Positions 22,338 through 33,787 of a stretch of DNA of 64,000 bases are shown here, in pieces; positions within the stretch are counted from its first letter, which is position 1; every line of letters starts with the position of its first letter. Made by a program: the position numbers and the translations under genes. The stretch is from contig ML976979.1 in the NCBI GenBank assembly GCA_010015675.1, forward strand, positions 1,146,565 to 1,210,564. The letters run 5' to 3'. The stretch is from Byssothecium circinans (Eukaryota; Ascomycota; Dothideomycetes; Pleosporales; Massarinaceae). The notes under the pieces were generated by a model, which searched no databases, was not told the origin of the DNA, and saw only the letters and a program-made list of their open reading frames with translations.

Positions 22338-22344
22338 GACGTCA
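22338..22344 (-). promoter_or_regulatory. CRE-like site, reverse orientation
   Basis: GACGTCA is the reverse complement of TGACGTC. It is paired with the site at 22216-22222 in the promoter region upstream of the cAMP-kinase regulatory subunit. Confidence 0.35.
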
Positions 22345-23760
22345 GTTTCTTTGACATGTCACATGATACCCCTCCATCCACGATGCGTCTGGTGGATTGA
22401 TGATTGATGCTCTCTGCTCCCTTCAGCAGTTCGGCATTGCGTCATATCGCTGCTTCAACATTGGCGAATCAGCGAACCATCAACTGACGGCGGAGGCTCA
22501 ACAACAAGCGCCCTTCTGCCACCCTTTGTCCTGACTCTGGTGCCTCCTTCCGGCTCTGGCGCTGGGCATGCTGATTATTAGGTCTCAGTCGCTCGATCCA
22601 GTTTTGACAGGTTTCTTTGACAGGTTTCACCGCCGGTTGCTGAGCGACGCGATTGACATGCCCAACACGTCCGTCCCTGCACATGGCTGGTGTGTCCCCC
22701 CAATCGCAAAAAACGGCAAGCTCTAGCAGACGTTGCATGCTCACTCTACTCCGCACACTGGCCCGTTGACATGCACGAAAGGGGCAGAGAAACGGGAGGA
22801 CTGGAGCAGGGGCAAGCCTCATCAAAGGACCGGCAGTACGTTCATTGTCGGCACCGTCGACGCAGTCGAATGAAAAGACGCTCCAGGTTTGTTGTCACGC
22901 GAGCTGCACTGTCCCTGCCCTGCCTCAAGTTCAAGGCGGTACAATATTGGGTCCAGGCGACACCGGCTCAGCATGTCTCGCGGAGCCGGATACGTTTGTC
23001 CTTTACTAGAATGCAGTCAATTGCATTATGTCAAGAACGTCGAGCAATCGATACCCATCAAAGACGGGTCTCAACTCCATCAGACTAGCCGAAACCTGAG
23101 CCATCAGCGTCAATGCGCGCTGGGCGTCGCGGGAGCTAAGGATGCACGTCGCAGTTTGGCATGCAGCGTTTACTATCTACTGCTGTCATGTCTCATGTCT
23201 TGCACCTCAGCATGTCTATGCCCGCCAAAGGCGACGCTGGAGACGCTGGAGCATGCAGCTGCCTTGCATCGTGTGTCGCTGGGAGCCAATGGCAGGTGCC
23301 GCTCTGGTGGACGTCTCAATGCGTTGGTCTCACTCGCCTCGTACTGAGAACGGTGCCTGGACACGTCCGTTTCCACGGGCGCTCTAGACGTGTTCTGGAA
23401 GAGTAAAACCCCACAGCATAGCGAGGCACTCATAGGGGGAGGATCGCGGTGCCCGCTTGTACCTGTGCCTGTGCCTTGGCCGTGAGCTCCTGCACTGCAC
23501 TGCACTGCACGCTCAGCCGCTCAAGCCTCACGCAGCACTTCACCCGCCCTGGCCCTGGCCTGACCCATCACTATCACTACCACTCTCTCTCGCCTTGCCA
23601 GCCGTGATAGAGGCTGCCGGCACTCTCGCATCGCCCGCCGTCTGCATCTGCATTGTTCGTCCCCTCTCTGCGCATTCCTCGCTTGCAGCACGAACCCGCC
23701 ATCCCTGCGCCTTTCTTCAAAGAGCTGCGGGCGGCCAACCCCCGCACCACACCTTCATAC

Positions 23761-25122
23761 ATGTCGCTCCCTCCCGACTATTCCAATGAGATCTCTGCCC
23801 TCGACCGCGAAATCCTAAAGCACCAGCCGCGCGACGTCCTCCAGTTCTGCTCCAACTTCTTCCTGCGCCGTCTCGAGTCCCAGCGTGCCGAATTCCTCCT
23901 GTCGCCCCAGCATTCCAGCCCAAAGGGCCGTGGCATGGCCGAGAGCAGCTTTCCGGGCAGCAATCCTTTTGGCAACTCCAACAACGCCGCCTTTGCGAGC
24001 ATCCACGAAGAAGAGGAAAACGACTCCTTTACCTCGCCCACAGCTTCCTCCTTCCCGCCGAACGCCATGGAGCAGCCCCAGTCCAGCATCCAAGCCGAGG
24101 ACACCTTTGGCAACTACGCAGGTTTTGGCGCCTCCACCAAAGCGCTCTCATCGCAGCCGCCTACCGCAGGACCGCGCGAGCCTCAGACGTTCCCTAGTAA
24201 TTATAATCTGAACAGACGCACTTCCGTGTCCGCCGAGTCCCTCAACCCCGCCGCCTCCGCCAACGACAGCTTTACCCCGCCATACCATCCGAAGACAGAG
24301 GAGCAGCAGGCGCGTCTGAAGGCTGCCGTCGCTGGCAACTTCCTCTTTTCGCACCTCGACGACGAACAGTCTGCACAGGTGCTCGGCGCCCTGCAGGAGA
24401 AGCCGATACCAACAAAGGGCATCAAGGTCATCTCACAGGGTGATGTGGGTGACTACTTCTACGTCGTCGAGAAGGGCCTGTTTGACATTTACGTCAACAA
24501 ATCAGGCAAGCTAGAAACGGGTCCAGATGGCCTGGGCGCCAAAGTAGGCTCCGTAGGGCCTGGTGGTTCGTTCGGTGAGCTCGCCCTGATGTACAATGCG
24601 CCCCGCGCTGCGACCGTCATGTCGGCCGAGCAATCCACACTCTGGGCTCTGGACCGCGTCACCTTCCGTCGCATTCTCATGGACAGCGCCTTCCAGCGAC
24701 GCCGCATGTACGAAGGCTTCCTCGAGGAAGTCCCTCTGCTTTCTTCTTTGACGCCGTACGAGCGCTCCAAGATTGCGGATGCTCTCGAGACAAAGAAGTA
24801 TCCCCCCGGCACCACCATCATCCAAGAAGGCGATGTAGGCGAGTCTTTCTACATCCTTGAGGCGGGTGAGGCCGACGTCTACAAGCGCGGAAACGACAAG
24901 TCGCTGAAGCGATATAAGAAGGGCGATTATTTTGGCGAGTTGGCTCTGCTCAACGACGCTCCGCGTGCAGCCTCGGTGATCAGCGCCACCGAAGTGAAGG
25001 TTGCGACGCTCGGCAAGAATGGCTTCCAGCGACTATTAGGCCCCGTCGAGGGCATCATGCGGCGAAACGATCCCAGCAAAGAAGGCACAGAGGGCGTAGA
25101 TCCGCTAGCAAAAGCAGAGTAA
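23761..25122 (+). CDS. pkaR: cAMP-dependent protein kinase regulatory subunit
   Basis: A single exon of 453 residues, ATG at 23761 (MSLPPDYSNEISALDREI). The open frame extends upstream, but this Met begins the conserved dimerisation/docking helix region (ILKHQPRDVLQFCSNFFLRRL). A disordered linker leads to the inhibitor site NRRTSVSAE near residues 150-157; RRTS(V) has Ser at the target position, so it is a phosphorylatable type II-like subunit. Two cyclic-nucleotide-binding domains follow. Domain A has the phosphate-binding cassette GSFGELALMYNAPRAATV, and domain B has GDYFGELALLNDAPRAASV; each keeps the Glu and Arg that contact cAMP. Like yeast Bcy1 it should hold the catalytic subunit inactive until cAMP binds. 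Length and domain order are normal. Confidence 0.97.
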   Translation: MSLPPDYSNEISALDREILKHQPRDVLQFCSNFFLRRLESQRAEFLLSPQHSSPKGRGMAESSFPGSNPFGNSNNAAFASIHEEEENDSFTSPTASSFPPNAMEQPQSSIQAEDTFGNYAGFGASTKALSSQPPTAGPREPQTFPSNYNLNRRTSVSAESLNPAASANDSFTPPYHPKTEEQQARLKAAVAGNFLFSHLDDEQSAQVLGALQEKPIPTKGIKVISQGDVGDYFYVVEKGLFDIYVNKSGKLETGPDGLGAKVGSVGPGGSFGELALMYNAPRAATVMSAEQSTLWALDRVTFRRILMDSAFQRRRMYEGFLEEVPLLSSLTPYERSKIADALETKKYPPGTTIIQEGDVGESFYILEAGEADVYKRGNDKSLKRYKKGDYFGELALLNDAPRAASVISATEVKVATLGKNGFQRLLGPVEGIMRRNDPSKEGTEGVDPLAKAE

Positions 25123-25792
25123 AGTCCCAGAACAGACAACACCGTCAGAGCTTGGAGGAATTGCAACGTCGAAGAATGGTCGCTTCGTTTTGTTGTGAGA
25201 GGATGGAAGGGACGGTTGTGGTTCTTCTTACTCCCCCGGTCGGCGTTTCGCGTGTATTCCTATAGTTCCTACTATCACTAAGTGTCACTTGCGGTTGAGG
25301 AGCGGGAGAGGGTGAAAGGTTATGGACGATACTTGTACGGGTTCTGGGCAAGCATGTTTCGTGGGTCCCCCCTCTGTCACCTATACTCCAATGTCGCATT
25401 GTTTTCTTCAAGACTGTTATAGACCTGTTTCTCGCTTCGTATTGCTTCTCGCGTTGATTTGCTCAGCCTTGTAGTGATGTGTACCTGCTGACTACGGCAA
25501 ACCCAGCCTTGAGGTCGCTGTGCTTAAGCACTGTGCAGCTGAAGACTTGCCTGGGCCATGCTCTTGTGTAAGTAACAAATTACGAGTACGCGGGTCCTTT
25601 TACAGAGCTGGTGGCCTTGCTGATAGCTTCAGTCACGTGTGCGCCTTTTTAACAGGCAACTGCGTGTGTTATCCCCACGCTCTTTCCCTCCCTTATCATC
25701 GTGAACCACTTCGGCTCATCCACTTCTTGACTCACATCTCAGCTTCAACACCCTTCCCATCTCTTCTCTTCCCCCCACTCATCACCCTACTG
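25123..25792. other. Intergenic 3' of pkaR
   Basis: Contains the 3' flank of pkaR and CT-rich sequence at 25670-25790 that could be the leader of the doubtful gene at 25793. Nothing else is supported. Confidence 0.5.
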
Positions 25793-26503
25793 ATGACGAT
25801 GGAGGAAGGAAATCGTCTTGAAACGCCACTTCCAGCACTTGAAGCTTTCATTCGTCAATGTCGGCGGGGCCGGGGATCATTCCCTTTCGGACCGAGCCAC
25901 CATCGTTCCCTAACCTCTCAACTACACAGCTTCGACATCTACAGAAAGGCACGTGCTGTTAGCTCTTCGTTATTCACACAGATATCAACGGCATGTCGCT
26001 AATCGTTGACTAGATGCCTGAACAGAAGAACCGCACGGGCGGACGGCAACAATACATTTTGAAAATATGCGACGAACGCCTGAAATCACTACTTGACGCC
26101 TGCACTGTTCATCTTCCAGCTCCATCTTTCCACCTACAGTGAGCGAACCTCTACACTCAGAGCCAACACCGACAAACGGCGACCTCGTATAGCTGCAGGG
26201 ATTGGAACCTCGGTGATGCTTCGCAGCATGTTCCCACTGCGCGCCGCGAGTCGAAGAAGAGAAAAGGATGGCCTGTGAATGTCTGGGACATACAAGTGCG
26301 AACGACGAGTTGGTCGAAATTTCTCAGACCAGAACTATTCGCACTTCAGGTGGCGCTACAGCTTTAACGACTGATATCCCATCTTCGAGTTATGGCTTTT
26401 GCCACCCCTCCCCCTGGAGCATACTGGAGATCATGAACTGCTTCATATGCCATTCGAGTCGAAATCCGCCGGCGATCCTCCACCCCGTCAACAAGCCAGC
26501 TGA
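25793..26503 (+). CDS. Doubtful four-exon gene, unknown function
   Basis: Four pieces, 25793-25948, 26014-26138, 26193-26349 and 26390-26503, join in frame to 183 residues ending at TGA 26501-26503. The last two introns (54 and 40 bp) are GT-AG. The first (65 bp) would need a GC-AG donor (AAG|GCACGT), although its acceptor has a good branch-like CTAAT and TTGACTAG. Sequence includes NRLETPLPALEAFIRQC, RTGGRQQYILKICDERLKSL and ARRESKKRKGWPVNVWDIQ. I recognise no domain. Support is reading-frame continuity over four pieces and a CT-rich leader. Against it are the unusual donor, the very short third intron and the absence of any familiar motif. Confidence 0.3.
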
Positions 26504-27780
26504 ATGATGGTACTATTTTGAGCCTTAGGAACACTGGAGATGAAGCGCAAAGGGCGGACTGTATGGCGATACTGCATCATTTCTACTTGCGCAGTAGATT
26601 CTGCCTTATGGGAGCATCAATGACGCACATCTCGTACGCTCCGGATGTGTTCTAGACAACAGTACCCAGCTGACTGCAGGCAAAGTATCAGGCGGAGTAT
26701 TCTTGGGCATCGCAGGCTGCCAATGTGATGTGCCAGCTATCTGTTCGGAGCGTCGTCAGAGCGGGAACTATCCAGGGCTGCGGTCTCATGCAGCTGCATG
26801 GATCTACAAATGGCGCTAGACCCGTAATGGGTAATGGGCTACTAACGGTCGGTACAGCTGAGATGTGAACAGAAACCCGCTAATTTGGCATCCTACAGCC
26901 TTTCTGTGCGGAGTGATAGACTCCACCGACCGGGGAAGCCTGCCGAAGCCCTGCTGTGACGTCGGATGACTGATATCGATTCCGTCCTCAGGCATAATTT
27001 CCGGTTCAAGAACGCTTCCGCCCCCACAACACCACCTTCGTTGTCTTCCATAAAAATCGGCCGACTTCTGCACACCAGCCACGAAAGGCACCAAGCGTGC
27101 AATACAAGCTTTGTTGGCGACCATTACACCGGACCAGCCCGAAAACATCGTTAGCATCCTTAGCCAAGACGAAGGCCCCCGTGCTCAGCTATGGATGGTA
27201 TACTGCATAGGCTACAATTATTTTCACCGATACTCAAGACTTTCGACGTCTAAAGTTGACTAGCGCCAGTGCGACCGGCTAAGCGATACGATCTGGAGCG
27301 GATCTTTGCTATACATACATGCTATTCGTTCCTGTAATGGTCCATTGTGTGTCTTTGATTGAGGCCGCCCTTTCTCTCGTATCTCAGCAGAACCTCGCCT
27401 AGCTCACCTATTGCAACGACTCGAACCCTATTGAGTACAGTTGGCTTCTCTACTGGAACTGGTGATATCCTGAGGACCATACTCATACTGAGTAAGCCTG
27501 CATAGCTTCCACCAAGGCCCTTGCTTACGTTATCTTGAAAAGGAATCCATATATATCGCTTTCTCGGCCCCATTGTTCGATATCGGCACATAACGCCAAG
27601 AGCTACGGCCAATGGTTTCTGCAACTGACATTACTGAATAATCTCTGTTTCTCTCCAGACACCAGTATCAAAAGTCCGGATACGCTTTCTCTGAAATTTG
27701 AAGTCATCACCTGCCACCGGACGAAGCATCGTTTGTACCCTTCCTTCGGCTCCAACAAGCAGCCAGAGGGGCTCTCAATC
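26504..27780. other. Intergenic, no gene supported
   Basis: 1.28 kb with short ORFs on both strands (for example 26816-27157 minus), none with recognisable sequence. It contains the promoter of the 27781 gene. Confidence 0.5.
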
Positions 27781-29706
27781 ATGTCATCGAGCGATCCAAA
27801 GCCAACGAAGAAGAGGGTTGGGAGGAAGCGAAGACCTCCTCTACCACCAGGCCCAAAACTCCAATTCGTGGTCGCCAGTCATCCTGAGCAGTTCAGGTCC
27901 GGTGCGTGTAAATTCGTGGTGTTGGAACAGCCCCTTCTAGGACGCCCTACACTGATACTTCTCTCCATGAGCTTTGCTGATTTTAAATTCCGACTTCAGA
28001 TGCAACGATGAGGCATGTTCGTTCTCATGTAATGTACAAGCACCGAGGAGTAAGTGCATCCCAGGCAGCAGCAGTGTTACTAAACCTAGTATTGTTGTTT
28101 GAGGCGAAGCCCACTGCACACCCTTAAATGACTTTTGCTGACTTTTTGCGCCTCCATTAGGTATCGCCGAGGTCAACGAACGGACAAGGGAGCAAGGAGC
28201 CGACGCCAGAGACACGCACGCCCAGCCCTACAATGACCAGCTCTGATGGCATGCTTGAAGACAGGGACTTCTTGGTTCCGCTCGGGTCTGCTAGGACCGT
28301 GTGGGATGGAGACCTATACCAAAGTATGCCTCAGTCGCCTTCACCAGATTCAACACGGAACCTGGTCGCGAGACTCATTGCAGCTCTTACGGCAGAGCCA
28401 GCAAGGAGTGCACCCCCAACGCTTGACGAGGGTGCCGAGTATCCTTTTCCACCTCAGGGGGTTGTTATGGGGCAAGAGAGCCTGGACGAGCTACGGGACC
28501 AATACATTAGCCGCTCTGATGCTCAACTATGCATTCAAAATAGCCCCTGGACAAAGGCCATCTGCAGTCATCGCATGGCTTTCCTGAGCCATGTCAGTGT
28601 AGCTTGTGTATATCAAGACCTTGAAGAAGGCTTCTTGGATGACACTGCTCTGACAGTTTATGCCAAAACGAAGGTGCTGGGTATGATCACGGAGAGCCTG
28701 AGGCACCACACCACCCAGACCGATGACTTTACCATCCTCATTATCTTGCACCTTCTCACCAGCGAAATTGGAGGCCAAAACGAGGAGCGCATCGATGTTC
28801 ATCAGGAGGGTCTCATGCGGATTGTGCATCAGCGTGGTGGTCTCTCCAACCTTGGATGGGACGGCAGCATCGCCACCTTTTTGACTGTGTAAGTCATTCT
28901 CGACGCATAACAGAGATATATGCTTACAAGAAACAAGCGTCATACTTACTTTCACTGTACTTCGTGGTCGACCCGAACCTCCCATGCTCCATGGGTTCGT
29001 TCCAAGCCGGATAACTTCGGCCAACGTCGGGCTCGCGATTTCCCCTCTATACGCGCCAAATAACGACATGTCACCTCTGTATGGCAAATGCTCAAAGAGG
29101 ACGCATGACATAATATCGGATATGCACGACCTTACGCGTACTTTTGTGGCTAGGTGGACGTTCGCCATTGAAGCCCCACAGTTCGCCTCTTTCGACAACC
29201 ACATGCAACAGATCTACACACGTCTTCTTCTACGGACCACCACCGAAAATGACGCCGCACCTGACTGGAAGTACGAAAGCTGTCGACTGGCTGCTTTGGT
29301 CTATTGCGGCGCCATGGTTCAAGGCATGTCTCTTTCCGAGTCAGCGACCGCCATACATGCACCCGGTTCCAGCGCAAGCCAAGAAGGCACTGCAATTATT
29401 ACTGCGTTACACAATGCTGTGGAACAAACCGATTCAAGTACATTCTGGGACGACATGTGCGGCGTCTTATTCTGGATTTGTCTTGTTGGCGGCGCTGCTT
29501 CCCGGCCTCACGATCAATTCTCAAACGAGGCACGTCAAGATAAGCATACCCAAGCTGCCTGGACGCGAAAAAGCTTTGCTCTCCATGCTGTTCGAACAAG
29601 TTTTCCACGTGGGTTTGAAAACTCCAAGGCCATTGTGGAGTCTCAGAGGACGATGTTACAAGTTCAGCATCTAATCGATGTTAAGAGCGGGTTGTTACCA
29701 CGTTAG
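27781..29706 (+). CDS. Putative fungal transcriptional regulator ('tachykinin family'-type)
   Basis: Four exons, 27781-27901, 28000-28049, 28161-28888 and 28938-29706, give 555 residues; introns are 98, 111 and 49 bp, all GT-AG. Exon 2 encodes only about 17 residues (DATMRHVRSHVMYKHRG). The N-terminus is basic (KPTKKRVGRKRRPPLPPGP) and leads to LQFVVASHPEQFRSDATMRHVRSHVMYKHRG. This arrangement is familiar from Dothideomycete proteins annotated as tachykinin-family proteins, which carry a fungal transcription-factor-like C-terminal region. Helical C-terminal segments include DFTILIILHLLTSEIGG, HQEGLMRIVHQRGGLSNLG and FWDDMCGVLFWICLVGG, with the HxxGLxxxVxxRGG pattern typical of that domain. 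No Zn2Cys6 finger is present, so direct DNA binding by that route is not expected. Confidence 0.8.
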
Positions 29707-32700
29707 AGATCTCGGCATGGCGCTTCTTGCACGTGTTAGAATTTGGATCTGGAAACATCGCTTGCGATATCATGTACTGTCTACCATTCACCCTACGGCG
29801 CCCTCCAGGTGAGTGGCCAGAGTAGCCTTTCCAACAGATCACACTTCTCGACTTTCGCCCTCTCTTCCCGCAATTTTAATTCGTATCGCTTTTGTTGAAG
29901 CTTTCCACCCTACTTTGGGACTGACGTTAATTCCGGCTGTTTTCTCTTTTGAAAACCCCAATGCAGTGGATACATTCCACTTGCAATACCATCAGCATAG
30001 TAGCGAGTCTCTGTTTGCTCACTTTTTTCGTCTCCTTTCTCACGCACTCCACACCCTGCAAGTTTTGGACCCCAAATGCGATGGCAGCCGATCTGGTAGC
30101 ACCAATCCTATAACCTCTATGTGCGACGGCACGATCTGTCGTGGGGATGATTGCTCAAAGTAATCATCTCCTACCTGTCATTGGAGCAGTCAGTTGATTA
30201 AACTCCCTGCATAGTGATTTTTGTTTACAGTTACAACCGTCTAGGCTTTTGAGCATCAAAACTCGATGGCCTCCGCTTAGTGTCGAATCGCTTTCCCTTG
30301 TAAGAGACCGCACTGGGGCGTGCCACCCCAACGCACGCCAAGATCCCGCACCGGGGGACTGGGGCCGAACTGTTTGGCAACCAACAGCAACAAGGATCAA
30401 ACAATGCGCACTCCGTTCCCTTAATCGGCTGTACACATCGTTCGAGGCGAGATGCAAGCAGAAGGTAACATTTAAACTGCATACTGAATAAAATCGCCCC
30501 CAAAGTCGAATGCACTACCCGAGTAGAAATAGGAAGCGAACGCGAAAGTGAGAGCCAGATGGCACCAACCACACAACAATGCTCTACTGCCTCGCCTCGT
30601 ATAGATGTAATACGCTCTCCCGACACATTGGAATGCCGGGTTCCCATCGCTCTAGCCGGTACCGATGCTGATAATCGGTTCGATCTTCTACTGTAGTCGT
30701 ATAGGGGCTTCTCCCTATACCGTATGCGCTCATGCAAGCGCAATTCGCATGGGAGGATCTGCAGCCCTATAACGCTTGGGTTATCCACTGGGCCGCTACT
30801 GCTGGGGCCAAAACATGGGAAAGAGATGGGCACAGACTTATTCGCGCGAAGGAGCAGTTCGATGGCTGGCTGACTTGCTGTCTCAAAAACCCCGACCGAG
30901 GCATGGCGCAGAGCATTCACACCACTCATAACCCCTCAGGGCATCGACTTCAGCGCACGATGTCTACCCCCCACCGTTCTTTTCGCGGGGCCTGGGCGAG
31001 GTTTGAATAGAGCTGTGTGGTGCGGCACAGCATACGTACGTGCGTAACAGATGTGTTTAGCACTGCTACCAATACGAATAAAACGGCATGTCAACTGGCC
31101 GATAAAGCATATGTTACGGCACATGTAGGGCTGGAGAAAACTCATTAATCTCATTTCATTTCATTTCATTTTCTCCGTCGCTCCGACTGTCTGGATGCTA
31201 TGGAGGGAGTTTGGAGTGGGTTTAAGCTTACGCCGGGAGGTGTGGTGTGGTCAGCACTTTGATTTGATGTTTGGGATCGTAGGAGGTAGATGTATATGTG
31301 TTGGGAGGCCTGTGTGGGATACTGGCCTGGCTTGCGCCTTTAAATGAAAGATATGTTTTCATACTAATTGTGGGGTTTAAAGTTAAAAGCAAATGTGTAA
31401 TTCGAAGGTTGGGTCGTACTGTATTGTAGCTCATAGCGGCTGGCTGGTTTGCTACGTTCGTATACGGGATTTTTAAGACGGTTATTATGGATGCTGATTC
31501 AGCTCGCGTAGTCAGTTGAGATTTGGGAACCCTGCAAGATTTAAGTGTGTGGGGGGGCGGGGGGTTGACAATTTCAAAGAATGGATCTGGAATTAAAACT
31601 CCTATTTTGAACTGAGAAGAAGAAAGCAAAGGAGAAGGAAAATATTGAGTTTATACTGTATAAATGTGAGACTAGCGATTAATTCCTCCGAAGATCATCT
31701 CTTTCGAGGTCAAGATCTGTATGCGATAGTTACACTGTAGTCTGGAGTACAATAATACAATACCTCGGCTAAGCCATCAAATACCAAGGATTTCAGCTCA
31801 GCATATACATGTACCGGACTTACTTCCTGTACCGACCTACCTGGTCCCATTACCATTCTTAGATATCAGAGCAGCGGACCCAGGGCAGCTGGACTCAGGG
31901 CTGCTAATTACGCCTTGCGCATAGCGTGTCTGCGCATTGCATGCATGCGACACTTGCAGTTCGCAGAACCTACCTTTCAAGCACAAGCTTGCATCATCGT
32001 CGGCGACCTGCAACGCCGATAACTTAATGGTTCTAGTACTGGTCCTAGTGCTGCGGGGATTGGCATCGGTGTACGGGCGGGGTTGTGGTGGTTTGTGGCT
32101 GGCTGGTCGGGGTCGGGGTGGTCGGGCTGATCGTGCTGATGCATGTGCATGTGGCTTTTATGTATGGGTGGGCGTGCTCTCGTATTCGGCGATTTGTAAA
32201 CCCTGGGCATTTGTTGTTTGGTGCTGGACGGTAAGGTAAGGTGAGCCTGGTAGAGGTGGAGGTGTGGTTGGGTTTGGGGGGGTGGGGGGATTGGGGTGTT
32301 TGAATGCGTATTTAGTGGGAACTGCAGAGGTCATCGCGTCTTGTGTGTACCGTACTGCCTTGTTGTATTGCGGACTGCGTAGGGTGGGTAAGGTATGAGG
32401 ACGGAGGGTGTGCGTACTCCACCGGTTATCATGAAGCTGAGATCGATGATCACCCTACTGCTGGCATCGAAGTGGAGCTTGAGGCACTGTAATGGCCCAT
32501 CTGTGCGTCGCACTCGGTGATGCCCGCTTTCTTTCTTGCTTCTCTTTCTTGAGAAGCTGAGTTATTGAGAGTGCTATGAAGGAGTGAGCTCAGTGCACTA
32601 TGAATTAGGACGCAGGGAAGAAAGTTTTAGTAGTATAAAAGTGGAGAGGTGTACAAACACCATCGTCTCCATATCTCTTGCCCGAAATATCCCCAACTTC

Positions 32701-32754
32701 GATCGCTCAGTTATTACCCACTCAATTGAACACCATCTTCTGCGCATATCACGT
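29707..32754. other. 3-kb gene-free stretch
   Basis: The largest gap in the left half. The longest open frame is 30231-30929 on the minus strand (232 codons, no recognisable motif, not adopted). A four-copy CATTT repeat lies at 31152-31171. G-rich strings occur at about 31550-31563 and 32270-32290. No RNA gene was recognised. Confidence 0.5.
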
Positions 32755-33787
32755 CTAACCCGTCTCGTACAAAGCCAAAAAGCTCTTCCCGTCCAGCGCA
32801 ATCATTCCCGCCCACATAGAAGGATTCGCATGAACAATCGTCTTATCCTTCCAGCTCAACCCTCCATCCGTACTCACCATAACAGCCATAGCACCCTGTG
32901 GCCACTTCCCTCCATTCTCGTTAGTACCAAAGCTAGCAACCAATTTCGTTCCCACGCGAATCACCTGCGGCGCACCTGCCTGCGAGCCAGAGGGCGTGAA
33001 AACGGGGTATCGTTTCGGCTCCCAGGTCTTGCCATCAATGGTGGTGCGAACGACCCAAACGGTGAAGTGCGTGGGACTGACGTTGATGTCTCTGGATTCG
33101 AAGATGGCGATTTTAGTGGGCGAGCGGTCGGCGATGCGAGCGACGCCGAGCATGCCATCACGCGCGTTGGTGTCCTTGCCCGTGAAGACTTTCGTAGGAA
33201 GTCCGAATTATGCTTTCTTGGCCATCTGGTGCCGTTTCTTTGGAGTAGTAGAGTTGGATGCCGTCGTCGAGACCGATTTTCATGAAAGGCTCCCACACAC
33301 CAGGCCCTGCAGGCATCTCGATGGGCGTGCTGAAGTATCTCCATGTCTTACCCTTGTCGTTTGAGGTACAGAAAGTGATGCGATGATATGTGGGTTTCTG
33401 ATCTCGGCCGTTGCCCAGGTCGTGGTTGCGGAATGCCGCGAGGATGTCTCTATTGGGCATTTGGTGTACGTAGGGGTTATCTAGGTCGCGCGTGGCTGTT
33501 ACTTCGGTCGCGACTATACCGAGGGGATCCCATGATGCGCCGTTGTTGGTGGAACAGACCGTGACGATCGTGTTGTTGCTGCCTTCCCAATGGGTATATG
33601 TTCCTAAGAGGGAGCCGTCTGCCAGGTGCATAGCGCGAGGGTATGTTCCTGATTCTCCGAAGACTACGGCATTAGCACTCTTGATAGGTGCCAGCGCTGG
33701 AGCGGTGGTTACCAAGATGGGAGCGTGGTGTAGAAACGCATTGTTGATGAATCTGGTAGGATGCGAATGCAGGGCGAAAGGAAACAA
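32755..33787 (-). pseudogene. Broken GH93/sialidase-like exo-glycosidase
   Basis: A beta-propeller glycosidase of the sialidase superfamily, closest by motif to GH93 exo-arabinanases. The 5' part (33787-33195) contains GTYPRAMHLADGSLLGTYTH, TRDLDNPYVHQMPN, AAFRNHDLGNGRDQ and PGVWEPFMKIGLDDGIQLYYS. Asp-box-like repeats are present: STNNGASW, SNDKGKTW and, further on, STDGGLSW. At about 33187-33200 the frame breaks: ...ESIIRTSY in the first frame, then KVFTGKDTNARDGMLGV in another. The spacing suggests loss of about 7 residues plus a frame change, and no intron signals fit. The second part runs to ALYETG and a stop at 32755. No in-frame ATG exists before the domain: reading upstream from 33787 gives a hydrophobic, signal-like stretch (PFIYAFLFPFALHSHP) and then a TAA, so the start also appears lost. 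Probably non-functional unless an upstream exon and frameshifting rescue it. Confidence 0.72.

Larger units (their letters stand above)
21900..23760. promoter_or_regulatory. Long divergent upstream region, Crp1-like / pkaR
   Basis: 1.86 kb separates two divergent starts, the longest shared promoter region here. It contains two TGACGTC-type sites (listed separately). A short GCACT repeat at about 23493-23511 lies in the presumed leader of the PKA gene. No reading frame here looks like a gene. A long 5' leader with introns is possible for the PKA subunit. Confidence 0.5.

Noticed and set aside
27400..27450. GACTCGAACCC as the T-arm of a minus-strand tRNA
   Set aside because: No acceptor stem, D-arm or anticodon arm can be built from the flanking sequence.
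30231..30929. 232-codon minus-strand open frame as a gene
   Set aside because: No recognisable motif, no supporting splice or promoter signals, and irregular, mixed composition; the gap around it looks non-coding.
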